From Scalesia atractyloides (taxonomy: Eukaryota > Streptophyta > Magnoliopsida > Asterales > Asteraceae), in NCBI GenBank assembly GCA_947069175.1, contig CAMTDV010000012.1:34628341-34692340 (forward strand): DNA of 64,000 nt. The letters run 5' to 3'. The notes under the pieces are model-generated. The model was not told the origin of the DNA, made no database searches, and saw only the letters and a program-made list of their open reading frames with translations. Within the stretch, counting starts at the first letter, position 1. Each line of letters begins with the position of its first letter. Of this stretch, positions 37,179 through 49,540 are shown in pieces. Made by a program: the position numbers and the translations under genes.

Positions 37179-37557
37179 AGTATTAGGGTAAATGAAAATT
37201 CATACAAGTTTGGAGAGTTTAAAGTAATTGGTCTTACGAAAGATTTTTAGAAAAAAAATTTTTTTTACCAAAAATCCTAAAAAAATCAACCTTTCCAGAA
37301 AAAAAATCGTTTTTTTTTTAATTTACAATAGCCGTAAATGCTTTAAAAAGTGATGTCATGCCTATGTTATTAGCTTTTTATAGCTGCTATAATAGGCTGA
37401 AAAACACACTTCCAATTTATTTACACATTAATCTTTTACAGCCGGCTTTGGAACGTCTTAAACTATGGATGTACAAAAAATGGGGACGAAACTCGCACGG
37501 GAAGGCCGAGTTCTCTAAGTTCTCACAACTCGTATGTGTTTTCCCTTAATCTAATCC
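37179..37557. mobile_element. TA-flanked inverted-repeat element, family 3
   Basis: Bounded by TATATATA at 37171-37178 and TATATATA at 37558-37567. The left end 'gtattagggtaaatgaaaattcatacaagtt' aligns loosely with the reverse complement of the right end, 'aactcgtatgtgttttcccttaatctaatcc'. The right half shares the 'ttctcacaactcg' word with family 1. No coding sequence. Confidence 0.55.
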
Positions 37558-37567
37558 TATATATATA

Positions 37568-39338
37568 GGTAGAGGTTTCTGTAAAAAAAATATGAAAGTG
37601 TGAGAAGGATAATGATTTTGGTGGTGACACATGTCCCTTCTGATTTTGGTAGTTTAAGAGTATAATTGTAATTTAACTAATAAAATCTAATTAAGGAATG
37701 AACATTTGCTACCGATTTTTGACAGTTATTTTAGAGAATTCGAATTTTAATTTGTTTTTGAATTTACTGATCATATTCGACACCATATCATAACGAAAAT
37801 TTATATATAGCATCTTGATCATTTTTTCATTCACGGTTATGAGATTTACTGATCATCTTCAACACCATATACATTAGCATCTCGATCGATGGATAACTAT
37901 GAACCAGGTATGAAAATTTAGGGTGGCTTTTATTTCTTTGTTCGATCGATGTCTACATTTTTTTGTTGATCGGTAACGAATATCCTTTTTTTAATATATA
38001 TATTGTTCAATTTTTTTGTTTCAAACAATCATGTTGGGTATGTGGGGTTTGAGGGTTAAAGAAAGTATGGTGTTGTTATGTTATCTTTGATAATGATAGT
38101 AGCATATGTATATGGTGTTTTATTTGTACATTGATTTTTTGTGAGATCTTATTTGCACAAGGTGTTTATTTTTCGAATGGTGGTTTTATTGTACAGGCTA
38201 TTTTACGTGTTTTGGTGTTTTTAAAAAAATATGGTGTTATTTCTATTATCGTTGATAATGATAGTAGTAGTCTTATATGGTGTTTAATTTCTACATTGGT
38301 GGTTGGGAGTGGTTTGTTGCATATGTTGTGTTCATATTATCATTGTAGTGTTTTATTCTTATATATGGTGTTTTGTTGAAAGGTGCATGGTGTTTTTTTA
38401 TATATATGGTGTTTTTATCGTATGGTGCTATGAGTTTTGGTGAATGATGAATTCAATAGGTGTCTTCAAGGAGTTAGGTGTGTTATGGTGTCTTTTTAAT
38501 GGTTTAAGGATATAATTGTAATTTACATGGTTGTTACGGTGTCTTTTTTAAGAGGATTCTGGTGAATGGTAAATTCAATACGTGTCTTCAATGAGTTAGG
38601 GTGTGTTATGGTGTCTTTTTAATGGTTTAAGGGTATAACTGTAATTTATATGGTTGTTACGGTGTCTTTTTAAGAGGGTTCTGGTGAGTGGTGAATTCAA
38701 TAGGTGTCTTCAATGAGTTAGAGTGTGTTATGGTGTTTTTTTAAGAGGGTTCTGGTGAATGGTGAATTCATAGGTGTCTTCAATGAGTTAGGGTGTTTTT
38801 TTATATATAGTGTTTTTCATAGTATATGATTTGGATAGTGTTTTTTTAGTTCTCTATTGTCCTAATTTTCGAACATCTGTAAACTAAATTTAATCAAGAT
38901 TGTTTTACTGTAATATACAACGCCTTGAATCATAATACAATTAAAACACCATTATATGAACATAGAAAAAACACCATGGATTAAAACATCCAAGCGAAAC
39001 ATAACTTTTTTCTCTATATAAGTATATCAATATTGTACTCATATTAAAGATAAAAAAACACTCGTTATTATGGTGTAACTTTTTTTAAAAAATAGTTACG
39101 TATAAAAAGTTATTGACGTTTAAAAAATAGGGGGAACTTGCATGTGCATTAATGTTAGTTTCTTAATTTAAAAATGTTAAATTTACATTTATACTTTTAA
39201 TCTAGAAAATTAATTATTTTAATAGTCAACACTATTTACAAGATTGTCATCAATATCTTAACCATTAAATTAAAAATCTAATGGTTTAGATTCTTTCTTA
39301 CCCTTCTAAAAAACACTTTTTTTACAATAACCTCACCC
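37568..39338. mobile_element. TA-flanked inverted-repeat element, family 4 (1.8 kb)
   Basis: Lies between (TA)n tracts at 37558-37567 and 39339-39390. The left end 'ggtagaggtttctgtaaaaaaa' is the inverse of the right end, 'tttttttacaataacctcaccc'. The interior is rich in 'tatggtgtttttt' words and holds a minisatellite. No protein domain is recognised; the 82-codon plus-strand frame at 38131 is hydrophobic low-complexity. Confidence 0.65.
38450..38830 (+). repeat. Minisatellite of about 115-120 bp units, about 3 copies
   Basis: The unit runs from 'attcaataggtgtcttcaa' through 'gagttagggtgtgttatggtg' and 'aatggtttaagg' to 'ggttgttacggtgtc' and 'gggttctggtgaatgg', then restarts. It is repeated near 38450, 38575 and 38695, with a shortened copy near 38765. 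Confidence 0.85.
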
Positions 39339-39387
<49 letters not shown>

Positions 39388-39396
39388 ATAAATATA

Positions 39397-39884
39397 GGGG
39401 AAGGTTCATTTGAGATGAAATTTAATGTGAAGAAAAAAAAGAAAGGGCATAATAGTAAAACATTAAATAGTTTATAACTCCTTTCATTAATTATGTTATT
39501 TCTCATTAATGAAGCAAAAACATTTTATCATGCACATTTCAAAATTTATCCTACATATGTCTTACATTTACCGAAATTTACCATACACACAGATAAATTT
39601 ACCCTACACATTTCAAAATTTATCCTACACATACTAAAATTTATCCTACACATGTCGAAAATTATTCTACACCATAAATTATTTTATCTTGACAGAGTAT
39701 ATGTAAAAAAATGAGTTACAAGTTTAATTAATTAGCTAATTAATGACAATTATAGATTTACCTATATGCCATTTTTCATAACATTAAATACACACATTAA
39801 ATGAAGTAAATGGAGAAGTTCTATTGGTTTAAAAGTTATTCTTTTTATTTTTACAAAAATTTTCTTCTCATTTGAACTCTCCAC
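39397..39884. mobile_element. TA-flanked inverted-repeat element, family 5
   Basis: Between (TA)n tracts 39339-39390 and 39885-39898. The left end 'ggggaaggttcatttgaga' is the inverse of the right end, 'tctcatttgaactctccac'. Inside, at 39535-39670, a 20-bp word ('aaaatttatcctacacat' and variants) repeats about seven times. The GGTTCATTTGAGA terminal word is shared with family 1. Confidence 0.7.
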
Positions 39885-39899
39885 TATATATATATATAT

Positions 39900-40578
39900 G
39901 AGAAAAACTAAAAAACTAACTAAAAAGCCTAAAAAACATGCCAAAAGTTTTTTTTTATAAAAATTCGCTACTTATTATGTATAAAAAACTTTTTTCAAAA
40001 AAAACTTGTATTACACATGTGCATTATACGTATATGATGCACATGTGCATTATATGCTGCACATATTCATTATATGCTTAAAGTTAGCATTTGAGTTTGG
40101 TTTAGCTTTTAGGGTTAGGTTTTTTGGAGATTTAGGATTAGGATTAGGATTTTGGGTGGGGCGTGCGGGTGGGGGAGTTTAGGTTTGCGGCTGGGGGGTT
40201 TTGGTTTTCTTGGGGTTTATGTTTACGGTTTAGTTTTAGGTTTTTTTGGAGGGGTGGGGATGGGGGTTTAGGATTTTAGGGGGTGGGGGTGGGGGTTAGG
40301 CTTTTGGTGGGAGGGGAGTTTAGGCTTTTGTTGGGAGGGTGGATTTAGGTTTGGGGGTGGGGGTTTAGGTTTTTGGGGGTGTCGATGGGGGGTGGGTTAG
40401 ATGGTTTAGGCTTTTTTGTATTATTGCACATGTGCTATACAACCTTTTTTTTAGAATAAGTTTTTTTATATATATTATTTAAAGCGATTTTTAATAAAAA
40501 AATTCAAAAACAAATTGGTATGTTTTTAGGCTTTTTAGTTAGTTTTTGTTTTTTTTCATTTAAAATAGTTTTCTCATG
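39900..40578. mobile_element. TA-flanked inverted-repeat element, family 6, G-rich interior
   Basis: Between (TA)n tracts 39885-39898 and 40581-40599. The left end 'gagaaaaactaaaaaactaac' with 'taaaaagcctaaaaaacatgcc' is matched by the reverse complement of 'ggtatgtttttaggcttttta' and 'gttagtttttgtttttt'. The interior at 40095-40425 is strongly G-rich, with many runs of four to six G and 'gtttagg' words. No coding sequence. Confidence 0.7.
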
Positions 40579-41620
40579 ATCTATATATATATATATATAT
40601 GTCACACCCCGACCCGCAGCGGAATAAGAGTCGGGGCATAATTGGGTTATCACCAAAGCTCATGATGTTTACTAAAATGTTTCATATTTATTAAATTCAA
40701 ATTACAACTTAAATATCCAAATCAAAATTCATACAATTACAAGGAAATGAAACTATGTAAATAATCCAAAGATTAAACTGGTTTATTCTTCTAGGCCTTC
40801 CTATGTGTTTTTTGCCTCAGCTGGATCACCTGTATCATATGTAAAACGGGGGATATTTTGGGTCAACAAAAGTTGGCGAGTGAACCTTGATAAAACATTG
40901 TTATTAATTTCTTGTTTTATTTAATATGGAAAATTTGTGCAATAATCACATGTGAGCAAACATATATAAGTAAACAAACACAAACCACTTTGGATGAGTA
41001 TATGATATGAATGATGATGAATGTGAGATCAAGGCTCAATCAAACGGAGCCGATCTTATGAGGCACCTGATGCTCAACCCGTCTCCCACGGGGAACTGAT
41101 GGGCCTAATGAAATGCGTGCACTGAAAATGATAAATCCAAACTACATATCATCCACACAACAATTGATACACATTTGATCACGGATATGATGTATGCACA
41201 AGTGTTTAAATATAATAGGGAATTAAACGACACATGATACACCCCAAAACATGATTAAAACGAGGAATTGATATAGATTCACTCACAATGGGTGCGTTCT
41301 TTGATGATGATGAAGGCGCACGAATTTATGATTCGACTGACGAGGGAAGAACTAACCTAGATAATAACAAAATGATTTGATAAATAAATAAATTTTGGTT
41401 GAGATTAATATTTTTAATTAGTGTTCTTAAATGGGATTTTTAGAATTATTTTTGTGAGTTTAAGGAAGTTTTCTAACTTTAATAATCTTATTTTTAAGTA
41501 TTTTTAAATAATTTTCTAATTAAATAAATAACTAAAAAGAAATAAATAAAATAAAAAATTTAACTTTTGACCGTTGACCGTTGACCGTTGACCGGGTATG
41601 ACCGGTCAGACTGTGTTTTC

Positions 41621-42037
41621 TATGCGCTGAGTGAGGTTCGAACTCGGGACCTCTCGTATACGTGCATGCAGCTCTACCAACTGAGCTACGTGTCTAACCC
41701 GAAATATTCTCTGTTTTAATTATATTTATATACTAATTAATTTTAAACTTATTTGGTTTTATTAAAAATGATTTATATGGCCGAACCGGTTGCAGGGACC
41801 CGGAGTCGAACTCGGGTCCTTCGGTTCGAGTGCGCACAGCCCAACCAGTTAGGCTGTGTGTCTAATCTGTTTAACAAATGGATTATATTACTCTTATAAA
41901 CATCCTGTGACTTGTTCTGATTCAGTTCTAAAAATGTTGGTTTTAATTCTGAAAGTCGGTACTTGTGCGATTCGAACTCGGGACGTGCATATTGTATTTG
42001 CACACAGTCCACCGCTGGACTGTGTGTCTAACCCGGT
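41621..42037 (-). repeat. Three tRNA-like modules at 166-168 bp period, 3' LTR
   Basis: On the minus strand, three copies of a module starting 'GTTAGACAC' or 'ATTAGACAC' lie at 42037-41958, 41865-41787 and 41701-41621. Each has an A-box-like D arm and a B box of the GTTCGA type: GAGTTCGAATC, GAGTTCGACTC and GAGTTCGAACC. The last module is best preserved, with A box TAGCTCAGTTGG followed by TAGAGC. The plus-strand landmark GTGTC falls at 41690, 41858 and 42024. Acceptor stems are poor, so these are probably not processed into tRNAs. Confidence 0.75.
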
Positions 42038-42761
42038 TTAATATCCGTTTTTAATTATACTAATACACATGTTTTAACTTCATCTTCTTCACTTATCGAA
42101 TTACCGAACAGTGAAACCGACTGTTTGTTTAATTGACTAACAACGCTTATGATTGATTGAATTGAAGTAGAAGAAGGAAATTAAGGAATAAGATGTACCA
42201 ATCACAGAGTGTCTTCTCCAGATTTTCCGGCAAAATTCGCCGGTTCTGTTTTGCGGATTCCAGCTAAGTGAACTGTTTTAACAGTTTTGATCATTGATTT
42301 GAACAATTAAATTATAAATCAAAAGATAGCAAGAAGGTTTAGATGATTTATACCGCTTAGGAGTAAAGTCTCGGTTTTTCGGTGAAAGTCCGGCGAATGC
42401 AGAAAACTCCGGGGACAAGCTTTTGAAGAAATGAAACTTCGGAAACGAACGTGGTTCTGAGCGAAAGGATTTTCAGAGTGTTCAAGCGGGTATTTATAGT
42501 GGAAACAGGCTGAATTGGGTTTGTATTGAGTCAAGGTTCGTGATTGAAGCTTTTCCGTCGGTTATGACTGAAATTGATTGCCGGCAACGGTTATAACCGA
42601 CGTCGACATCAATTTGTGCGGTTCAGTCAAAAGGAATATGGCCAAAATCGCGGATTGCCGGATATTCCGGTGATTGCGAGTTCTGGCGCGTTGATTACCG
42701 GATTTGACTTTCAATTTTATTATATATGTTATTTGGGTTACTGTTTATCACAAAAACAGTG

Positions 42762-42828
42762 TGTGGCGGAGCGGTGTGTTGTGTGTTTGGGTTTGTGAAT
42801 GACCCGGGTTCAAAACCCGGCGTCTCCA
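42762..42828 (+). repeat. Fourth tRNA-like module, opposite orientation, 3' LTR
   Basis: Plus strand: 'TGTGGCGGAGCGGTGTGTTG' (A-box-like) followed by 'GACCCGGGTTCAAAACCCGG' (B-box-like stem-loop) and 'CGTCTCCA'. It points against the three-module array. The same module occurs in the other LTRs. Confidence 0.6.
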
Positions 42829-43010
42829 TTTATTTTTTATTCATTATTTATTAGTAATTATAAATTATGGTTTTTAAATTCTAATATATTTATTAATTAT
42901 GTATTGTTTAAAATTAATATCAACCATAAATACGCAACGAAATTTATAACTGGATATTTGATTGATAAACGAAGCGGGTTTTGAAAACCCGTTTTTCGAC
43001 GAATGTTACA

Positions 43011-43024
43011 GTATCCCCTACTTT
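43011..43024 (-). other. Polypurine tract of the gypsy element
   Basis: On the minus strand AAAGTAGGGGATAC directly precedes the 3' LTR start TGTAACATTC; this is the expected plus-strand primer site. Confidence 0.75.
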
Positions 43025-43044
43025 TAGAAATTTCATCCCGAAAT

Positions 43045-45970
43045 TTAAGTAGTAGTGGTAACAGGAAAAAGATGCGGATATTTCTCGCGCATTGAGTCTT
43101 CACGTTCCCAAGTAAACTCAGGTCCTCGTTTTGACTCCCAACGCACCCTGACAATTGGAATACGACTTCGTCTTAAACGCTTCTCTCCGAAGTCCATGAT
43201 TTCTACTGGTCTTTCAATGAAGTGCATAGATTCATCGATCTGAATGTCTTCTAGAGGAATATGGAGGTTTTCCTCGGCGAGGCACTTCTTCAAGTTTGAT
43301 ACGTGGAATGTGGGATGAATTCTATTGAGCTCTTCTGGTAGGTCAAGCTTGTATGCTACAGGACCTACTCTTTCGAGTATCTTGAAAGGTCCTATGTAGC
43401 GTGGTGCTAGCTTGCCCTTCTGGCCAAAACGAACCACTCCCTTCCACGGTGATACTTTAAAAGTACTTGATCCCCAATGTCAAACTCCAAGGGCTTTCGT
43501 CGTTTGTCTGCATAACTCTTTTGACGACTTTGAGCCGCTAGAAGATTGTTTCGAATTTGAATGACCATGTCGGTTGTTTCTTGAATTAACTCTGGACCGG
43601 TGATTTGTGATCCCCAATTCCGTGCCAACATACTGGAGATCGGCACTTACGACCATACAAAGCTTCGAAAGGAGCCATGCTGATACTTGAATGATAGTTA
43701 TTGTTGTACGAAAATTCAACTAATGGTAGATGAGCGTCCCAATTCCCTTGAAGTCTATGACACATGCCCGAAGCATGTCTTCAAGAGTTTGGATGGTGCG
43801 TTCTGATTGACCATCAGTTTGAGGATGAAAAGCGGTACTGAGGTCTAATCGTGTACCCAAGGCGGTTTGTACGGCTCGCCATGTTCGTGAAGTGAAACGA
43901 CCATCACGGTCTGAAATGATGCTTAGTGGTACACCATGACGGCTTACGATCTCGCTGATGTAGATACGAGCTAACTTCTCGTTCTTGAAGTCCTCGCGGA
44001 TTGGAATGAAGTGAGCTGACTTTGTAAGGCGATCGATTATTACCCATATGGTGTCATACCCACTGGAGGTGCGAGGTAACCCGGTAATGAAATCCATGGT
44101 TATGTTTTCCCACTTCCATACAGGTATTTCGGGTCGGACTAGAAGTCCTGAGGGTCTTTGATGTTTAGCTTTTACTTTGGAACAGGTAAGGCACTTGGAA
44201 ACAAAAACAGCGATCTCCTTTTTCATGCCCGGCCACCAGTAGGTGTATCGTAGGTCTTGATACATCTTGTCGGCTCCTGGGTGTACAGAGTATAGTGTTT
44301 TGTGCGCCCCATTCATAAGGAAATCACGAAGGTTATCGCGATCGGGAATCCATATGCGATTTAAATAGTATAGAATACCGTCGGATTTGGTTTCGATTTT
44401 GAGTTCAGCTCCACATGACAGCTCATCGCGTACGTCATTTTCTGTTACAGAAACATGTTGAGCTGCTCGGATTCGATCTTTGATGTCGGTTATGATTTGC
44501 GAACAGAGAAGACGAATGGAGTTCGCATAACCTTTTCGACTGAGTGCATCAGCCACCACGTTTGCCTTGCCAGGATGATACCGAATTTCACAGTCGTAGT
44601 CGTTAAGAAGTTCGACCCATCTTCGTTGCCTCATATTCAACTCCTTTTGGTTGAAGATATGTTGGAGACTTTTGTGGTCAGTGTATATTTCACACTTGGT
44701 ACCATAGAGGTAATGTCTCCATATCTTGAGAGCGAACACAACGGCTCCAAGTTCCAGGTCGTGGGTGGTGTAATTTTTCTCATGAACTTTGAGTTGCCTA
44801 GAAGCATAGGCTATCACTTTTCCTCTTTGCATTAATACACAGCCTAGCCCTTGCCCTGATGCGTCGCAATATACTACAAAGTCATCGCAACCTTCAGGGA
44901 GTGTGAGGATAGGTGCGTCACAAAGTTTTTGCTTTAGAGTTTGGAAGGCTTCTTCTTGTTTATGTCCCCATATGAAGGGTTTTCCTTTATGAGTCAAAGC
45001 CGTGAGTGGTACAGCAATACGGGAAAAATTGGCAATTAAGCGGCGATAGTAACCAGCCAAACCAAGAAATGACCTTACTTCGGTAGGGGTACGTGGCGCT
45101 TGCCATTCTTGCACTGCCTTGATTTTTGAAGGATCGATATGTATTCCCTTGTCATTGACGACATGTCCAAGGAATTGTACTTCTCCTAACCAGAATTTGC
45201 ATTTTGAGAACTTAGCGTAGAGCTTTTCAGTCCTTAAGAGTGTAAGGATGAGTCGAAGATGTCGTTCATGATCGGATTTAGACTTGGAGTAGATAAGGAT
45301 ATCGTCGATGAAGACTTTGACGAAACGGTCGAGGTAGGGTTTGCATACCCTATTCATTAGATCCATGAATATCGCGGGGGCGTTGGTTAAACCGAATGGC
45401 ATGACCATGAATTCGTAATGACCATAACGAGTCCGGAAAGCGGTCTTTGGGATATCTTCCTCATGTACTCTGAGCTGATGATAACCAGAACGAAGGTCGG
45501 TTTTTGAAAAGCAGGTGGCACCTTGAAGTTGGTCTAGGAGGTCATCGATGCGAGGTAGTGGATAGCGAGTTTTAATCGTTAACTTGTTGAGTTCTCTATA
45601 ATCTATGCACATACGAAACGTTCCGTCTTTCTTCTTCACAAATAGAACAGGTGCACCCCAAGGCGATGAGCTAGGACGTATGAATCCTTTGTCCGTCAGT
45701 TCTTGCAGTTGACTGGCCAGCTCTTGCATTTCGGATGGGGCTAACCTATAAGGAGATTTTGCGACTGGTGTAGCGCCAGGTACAAGATCGATGCGGAATT
45801 CAACTTCTCTCACAGGAGGAAGTCCTGAAATGTCGTCGGGAAAGACTTGTGGGAATTCTTTCACAACTGAGATATCTCCGAGTTTCTTCTCCGTGTTTCC
45901 CTTTTGGACGACGTGAGTTAGGAATGCGACATAGTTTCTTGCGGAGATATCTTCGGGCTTGAAGGCAGGT
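43045..45970 (-). pseudogene. Gypsy pol: RT, RNase H, integrase and C-terminal tail, frameshifted
   Basis: The longest open part, 45864-43720 (714 codons), starts in the RT lead-in ('FPDDISGLPP') and covers RT with 'FIDDILIYS' (the family's F/Y-x-DD site), then RNase H ('YCDASGQGLGCVL', 'HDLELGAVV', 'TDHKSLQ'). The integrase zinc-binding HHCC region follows (H-x-H 'VHPGADK', 'CLTCSK') and the DDE core ('MDFITGLP', 'SDRDGRFTS', 'ERTIQTLEDML'). The frame is lost near 43740 and resumes in other frames: integrase C-terminal part at 43646-43407 and the tail ('KGKLAPRYIGPFKILE', 'HPTFHVSNLKK', 'TWEREDSM') at 43437-43045. At least three frameshifts are needed between gag and the end, so the polyprotein is broken. 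Roles: reverse transcription and integration of the element. Confidence 0.9.
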
Positions 45971-47716
45971 CATTAATTTGAGTCCTTTTGAAGGGGTTTC
46001 TCCAAAAATACGGAGGGTCTGACCGTCTGCAAGAGGAATGCGAATGAACTTTTCGCGGCACACTACTTCAGCGTGATGCTGGCTGAGCTAGTCCATACCG
46101 ATTATAATATCGAAACTTCCCAACTTCATAGGAATGAGGTCAACTGGAAAATCGTGATCGTTTAGAGTGAGGGTACAATTTCGTATAATAGAATTTAATG
46201 AAACGGGCTTTCCGTCAGCAACTTCCACCGTTAGAGATTCCATGAGATTATCACGAGTTTGGTTGAGGATAGGTTCGAATTCTAAGGACACAAAACTCTT
46301 ATCCGCGCCAGTATCGAATAACATGGATGCATAACTACCATTGATGAGAAACGTACCGTTAACCACGTTGTTGTCAGCCCTAGCTTGGTTGGCATTGATG
46401 TTGAAAGCTCTTCCTCTGGCAGGTGGAGGAGCTTGGTTAGCTTGGTTTACTGGGTTCGCTTGAGCTTGGGCATGGATAATGTTCACTAAGCGTGGGCAAG
46501 TGTTTCTGAAGTGGTTTGGGTCTCCACAGTTGTAACAAGCTCGCATGGGTTGCATCATGGGGTAGTTGGGTTGGTAGTAGGATTGGGCTATGTGTTGTGA
46601 AGATGGTAGAAGTAAGGGTTGTTGGGCTTGACCCACTATCTGATGGTGGGTTTGGGTTGGGGGTTGATTGCGGTTCGTTCGTTGCAGAGTGCGACAAGTT
46701 TGAATGGTGTGACCCGCACGGCCACAGCTGGTGCAATGTTGGCAAAGAGTTTCGGGAGGGTGATGGTATTGACAACGGTTGCATTTTGGGTGTGGGCCGG
46801 TGTATAGCTTTTTAAATGGTGCAGTCGAATGAGCAATTTGGGTGATTGGTGCAGCAGTGATAGGAGGGTTGGTTTGAGTGACAGCAAAATTCTTGCTGTT
46901 TCGTTTCCTCTTACCAGCAAACTTTGAGGAGGAGACTGAGTGGTTTGTAGTTGAGGTCTCTATGGGTGCTTTCTTCTTTTCGTCTTTGAACTTACCGTTT
47001 CGAATGCGATTTTCAGTGAGTTCTGTAGCTAAATCCATCGCGACTTCAAGTGTTGCAGGCGAAGTGCTTAAAATTGAGTCTTGAATTTTCGAGGGAAGAC
47101 CTCGAATGTAATGTTCAAACAAGCGGTACACGGGGGTGAACAGATTAGGGATCATCTGGTTTAGCTCGAGAAATCTCTTGTTATAGGAAGTGTGATCTCC
47201 TTCCTTTTGTTTTAGCGCGTGGAATTCATCTTCCAACTTTTTGATTTCGCTTCTTGGACAGAAGCGTCTGGTCATGAGTTCCCTTAACTCTTCCAATGTT
47301 AAGGCCATGGCATCTTCAACTCCTCGTTTACCCTTTTCCGTGTTCCACCAGGTAAGGGCTACCCCAAACAGTCTTCCAGTTGCATAACGTACCTTGCGAT
47401 CCTCGGGACAATCGCAATTGAGGAAAGTGTTCTCCATTTCTTCAAACCAGTGAAGGAGAGCAGTAACACCTTCGGTCCCTTCATACTTTGGGGGATCGCA
47501 AGATTTGAAGTGTTTGTAGGAGCACTTTTTGGAGGGAGGGTTGGCGACGCTCTGGTCTTCTTGATTGGGAGGGTTGATGGGATTTGCGGTGAGAGCTTGT
47601 TGAACTTGAATTACGATGTCAAGAAGCACTGCAGCCATTTGTTTAGCAATTTGTGTGGCCAAGCGTTCATTGGATCTTCCTGACTTTCTACCTCCACGTA
47701 GTTGCCTCGCCGACAT
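45965..47716 (-). pseudogene. Gypsy gag and aspartic protease, one nonsense codon
   Basis: Starts MSARQLRGGRK and is open for 542 codons (47716-46088). It has a gag retrotransposon domain in the first half ('YEGTEGVTALLHWFEEME', 'WWNTEKGKRG', 'FHALKQ'), a basic linker, a C-rich 'CQHCTSCGRAGHTIQTC' stretch, and one clear CCHC knuckle 'CYNCGDPNHFRNTC'. An aspartic protease follows, with 'LFDTGADKSFVS' and 'FDIIIGMD'. A TAG at 46090-46088 interrupts the same frame where relatives usually have Trp. The frame then runs on to about 45970, where a frameshift leads into the RT frame. Gag forms the particle and binds RNA; the protease would process the polyprotein. Confidence 0.9.
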
Positions 47717-48508
47717 CTACAGGAACATACATAGGAAGATTGTGAGTTTAAGAAGTTTCTAGGTGTCATGTGTCGTTAAAAGAATAAAAATAACATAACT
47801 AACAATAATGCAACTACATCCATAGGATGTCTTGGGTTTGCTCATGTTTGGGCCTCCAATGTCCCCCATACCGTCGCCTGTGTAGTCATGTGGGCCCCCA
47901 TGACTATTGGGCTTGGTAGGATTCACATTGGTGTTGGCGGATTAACACTCGCATCACCCGAATGAAAACCGTAAAATATGATTGTGAGATGTATTGTAGG
48001 AGGGTGTCCAGGTGTAGACACAATGACAACTCAAAGTGGGGTTAGCTCACACAACGTTTGGTATAGCATGCTTTGGCCTAATAGGTCCTTCGTACTCTCA
48101 TCGTTAGTCCCCAGGTAGGCAAACTGGTCCTTTATTTTGGATTTATACGAATGCCAAGCCTAGACAAGACGTTCCGACTACCGGTACTCGTACCCTTCCA
48201 GTTACTACATGCCCGTCATGAGAACTCACTTTGATGTGATTTGAAAATACAAAAATCATTGCAAAAATCATGGAATTGTGAGGTGTGTGCTCTCATGGAT
48301 ATGATATGTTATGAGGATATGATTATGATGAGCATTGTATAATAACATGTATTTGTGAGCATGCTTGCATAACATTGAGTGTAAAAATAAACATAAAGCA
48401 TATAAACATCATGAATTTTGTATGTAACGCATAAACAATTTAAAATTTTAATCAACTATAGTATAGGCTCTAAGGGTCTAATAACCTATCCTATATCCCT
48501 ATAGTCAT
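47717..48508 (-). other. Untranslated leader of the gypsy element
   Basis: Between the primer-binding site and the gag start. No open frame of note; likely holds packaging and dimerisation signals (family knowledge, not visible here). Confidence 0.6.
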
Positions 48509-48521
48509 GGCTCTGATACCA
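48509..48521 (-). other. Primer-binding site, tRNA-iMet type
   Basis: On the minus strand TGGTATCAGAGCC begins three bases after the 5' LTR. It is complementary to the 3' end of plant initiator methionine tRNA, the usual primer of this group. Confidence 0.92.
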
Positions 48522-49540
48522 ATCTGTCACACCCCGACCCGCAGCGGAATAAGAGTCGGGGCATAATTGGGTTATCACCAAAGCTCATGATGTTTACTAA
48601 AATGTTTCATATTTATTAAATTCAAATTACAACTTAAATATCCAAATCAAAATTCATACAATTACAAGGAAATGAAACTATGTAAATAATCCAAAGCTTA
48701 AACTGGTTTATTCTTCTAGGCCTTCCTATGTGTTTCTTGCCTCAGCTGGATCACATGTATCATGTGTAAAACGGGGGATATTTTGGGTCAACAAAAGTTG
48801 GCGAGTGAACCATGATAAAAACATTGTTATTAATTTCTTGTTTTATTTAATATGGAAAATTTGTGCAATAATCACATGTGAGCAAACATATATCAGTAAA
48901 CAAACACAAACCACTTTGGATGAGTATATGATATGAATGATGATGAATGTGAGATCAAGGCTCAATCAAACGGAGTCGATCTTATGAGGCACCTGATGCT
49001 CAACCCGTCTCCCACGGGGAACTGATGGGCCTAATGAAATGCGTGCACTGAAAATGATAAATCCAAACTACATATAATCCATACAACAATTGATACACAT
49101 TTGATACACATTTGATCACGGATATGATGTATGCACAAGTGTTTAAATATAATAGAGAATTAAACGACACATGATACACCCCAAAACATGATTAAAACGG
49201 GGAATTGATAGAGATTCACTCACAATGGGTGCGTTCTTTGATGATGATGAAGGCGCACGAATTTATGATTCGACTGACGAGGGAAGAACTAACCTAGATA
49301 ATAACAAAATGATTTGATAAATAAATAAATTTTGGTTGAGATTAATATTTTTAATTAGTGTTCTTAAATGGGATTTTTAGAATTATTTTTGTGAGTTTAA
49401 GTAAGTTTTCTAACCTTAATAATCTTATTTTTAAGTATTTTTAAATAATTTTCTAATTAAATAAATAACTAAAAAGATATAAATAAAATAAAAAAATTGA
49501 ATTTTGACCGTTGACCGTTGACCGGGTCTGACTGGTCAGA

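Larger units (their letters stand above)
40600..43010 (-). repeat. 3' LTR of the gypsy element (2411 bp)
   Basis: TG...CA ends in element sense, next to the polypurine tract. It carries a CCGTTGACCGTTGACCG short tandem repeat at 41569-41595 (one or two units longer than in the 5' LTR) and the four tRNA-like modules listed below. Short frames in it, including those repeated in the partner LTR, are not genes. Confidence 0.9.

Noticed and set aside
34929..39884. Helitrons as an explanation for the TA-bounded elements
   Set aside because: They have inverted ends on both sides, which Helitrons lack, and no CTRR end with a hairpin was seen.
44455..44835. 126-codon plus-strand frame over gypsy RT/RNase H
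   Set aside because: Lies antisense to clear pol coding and shows no domain of its own.
46437..46920. Several open frames of 60-115 codons on both strands over gag
   Set aside because: They overlap the well-supported gag frame in other frames and lack their own domains; their openness follows from the gag zinc-knuckle and proline-rich coding.
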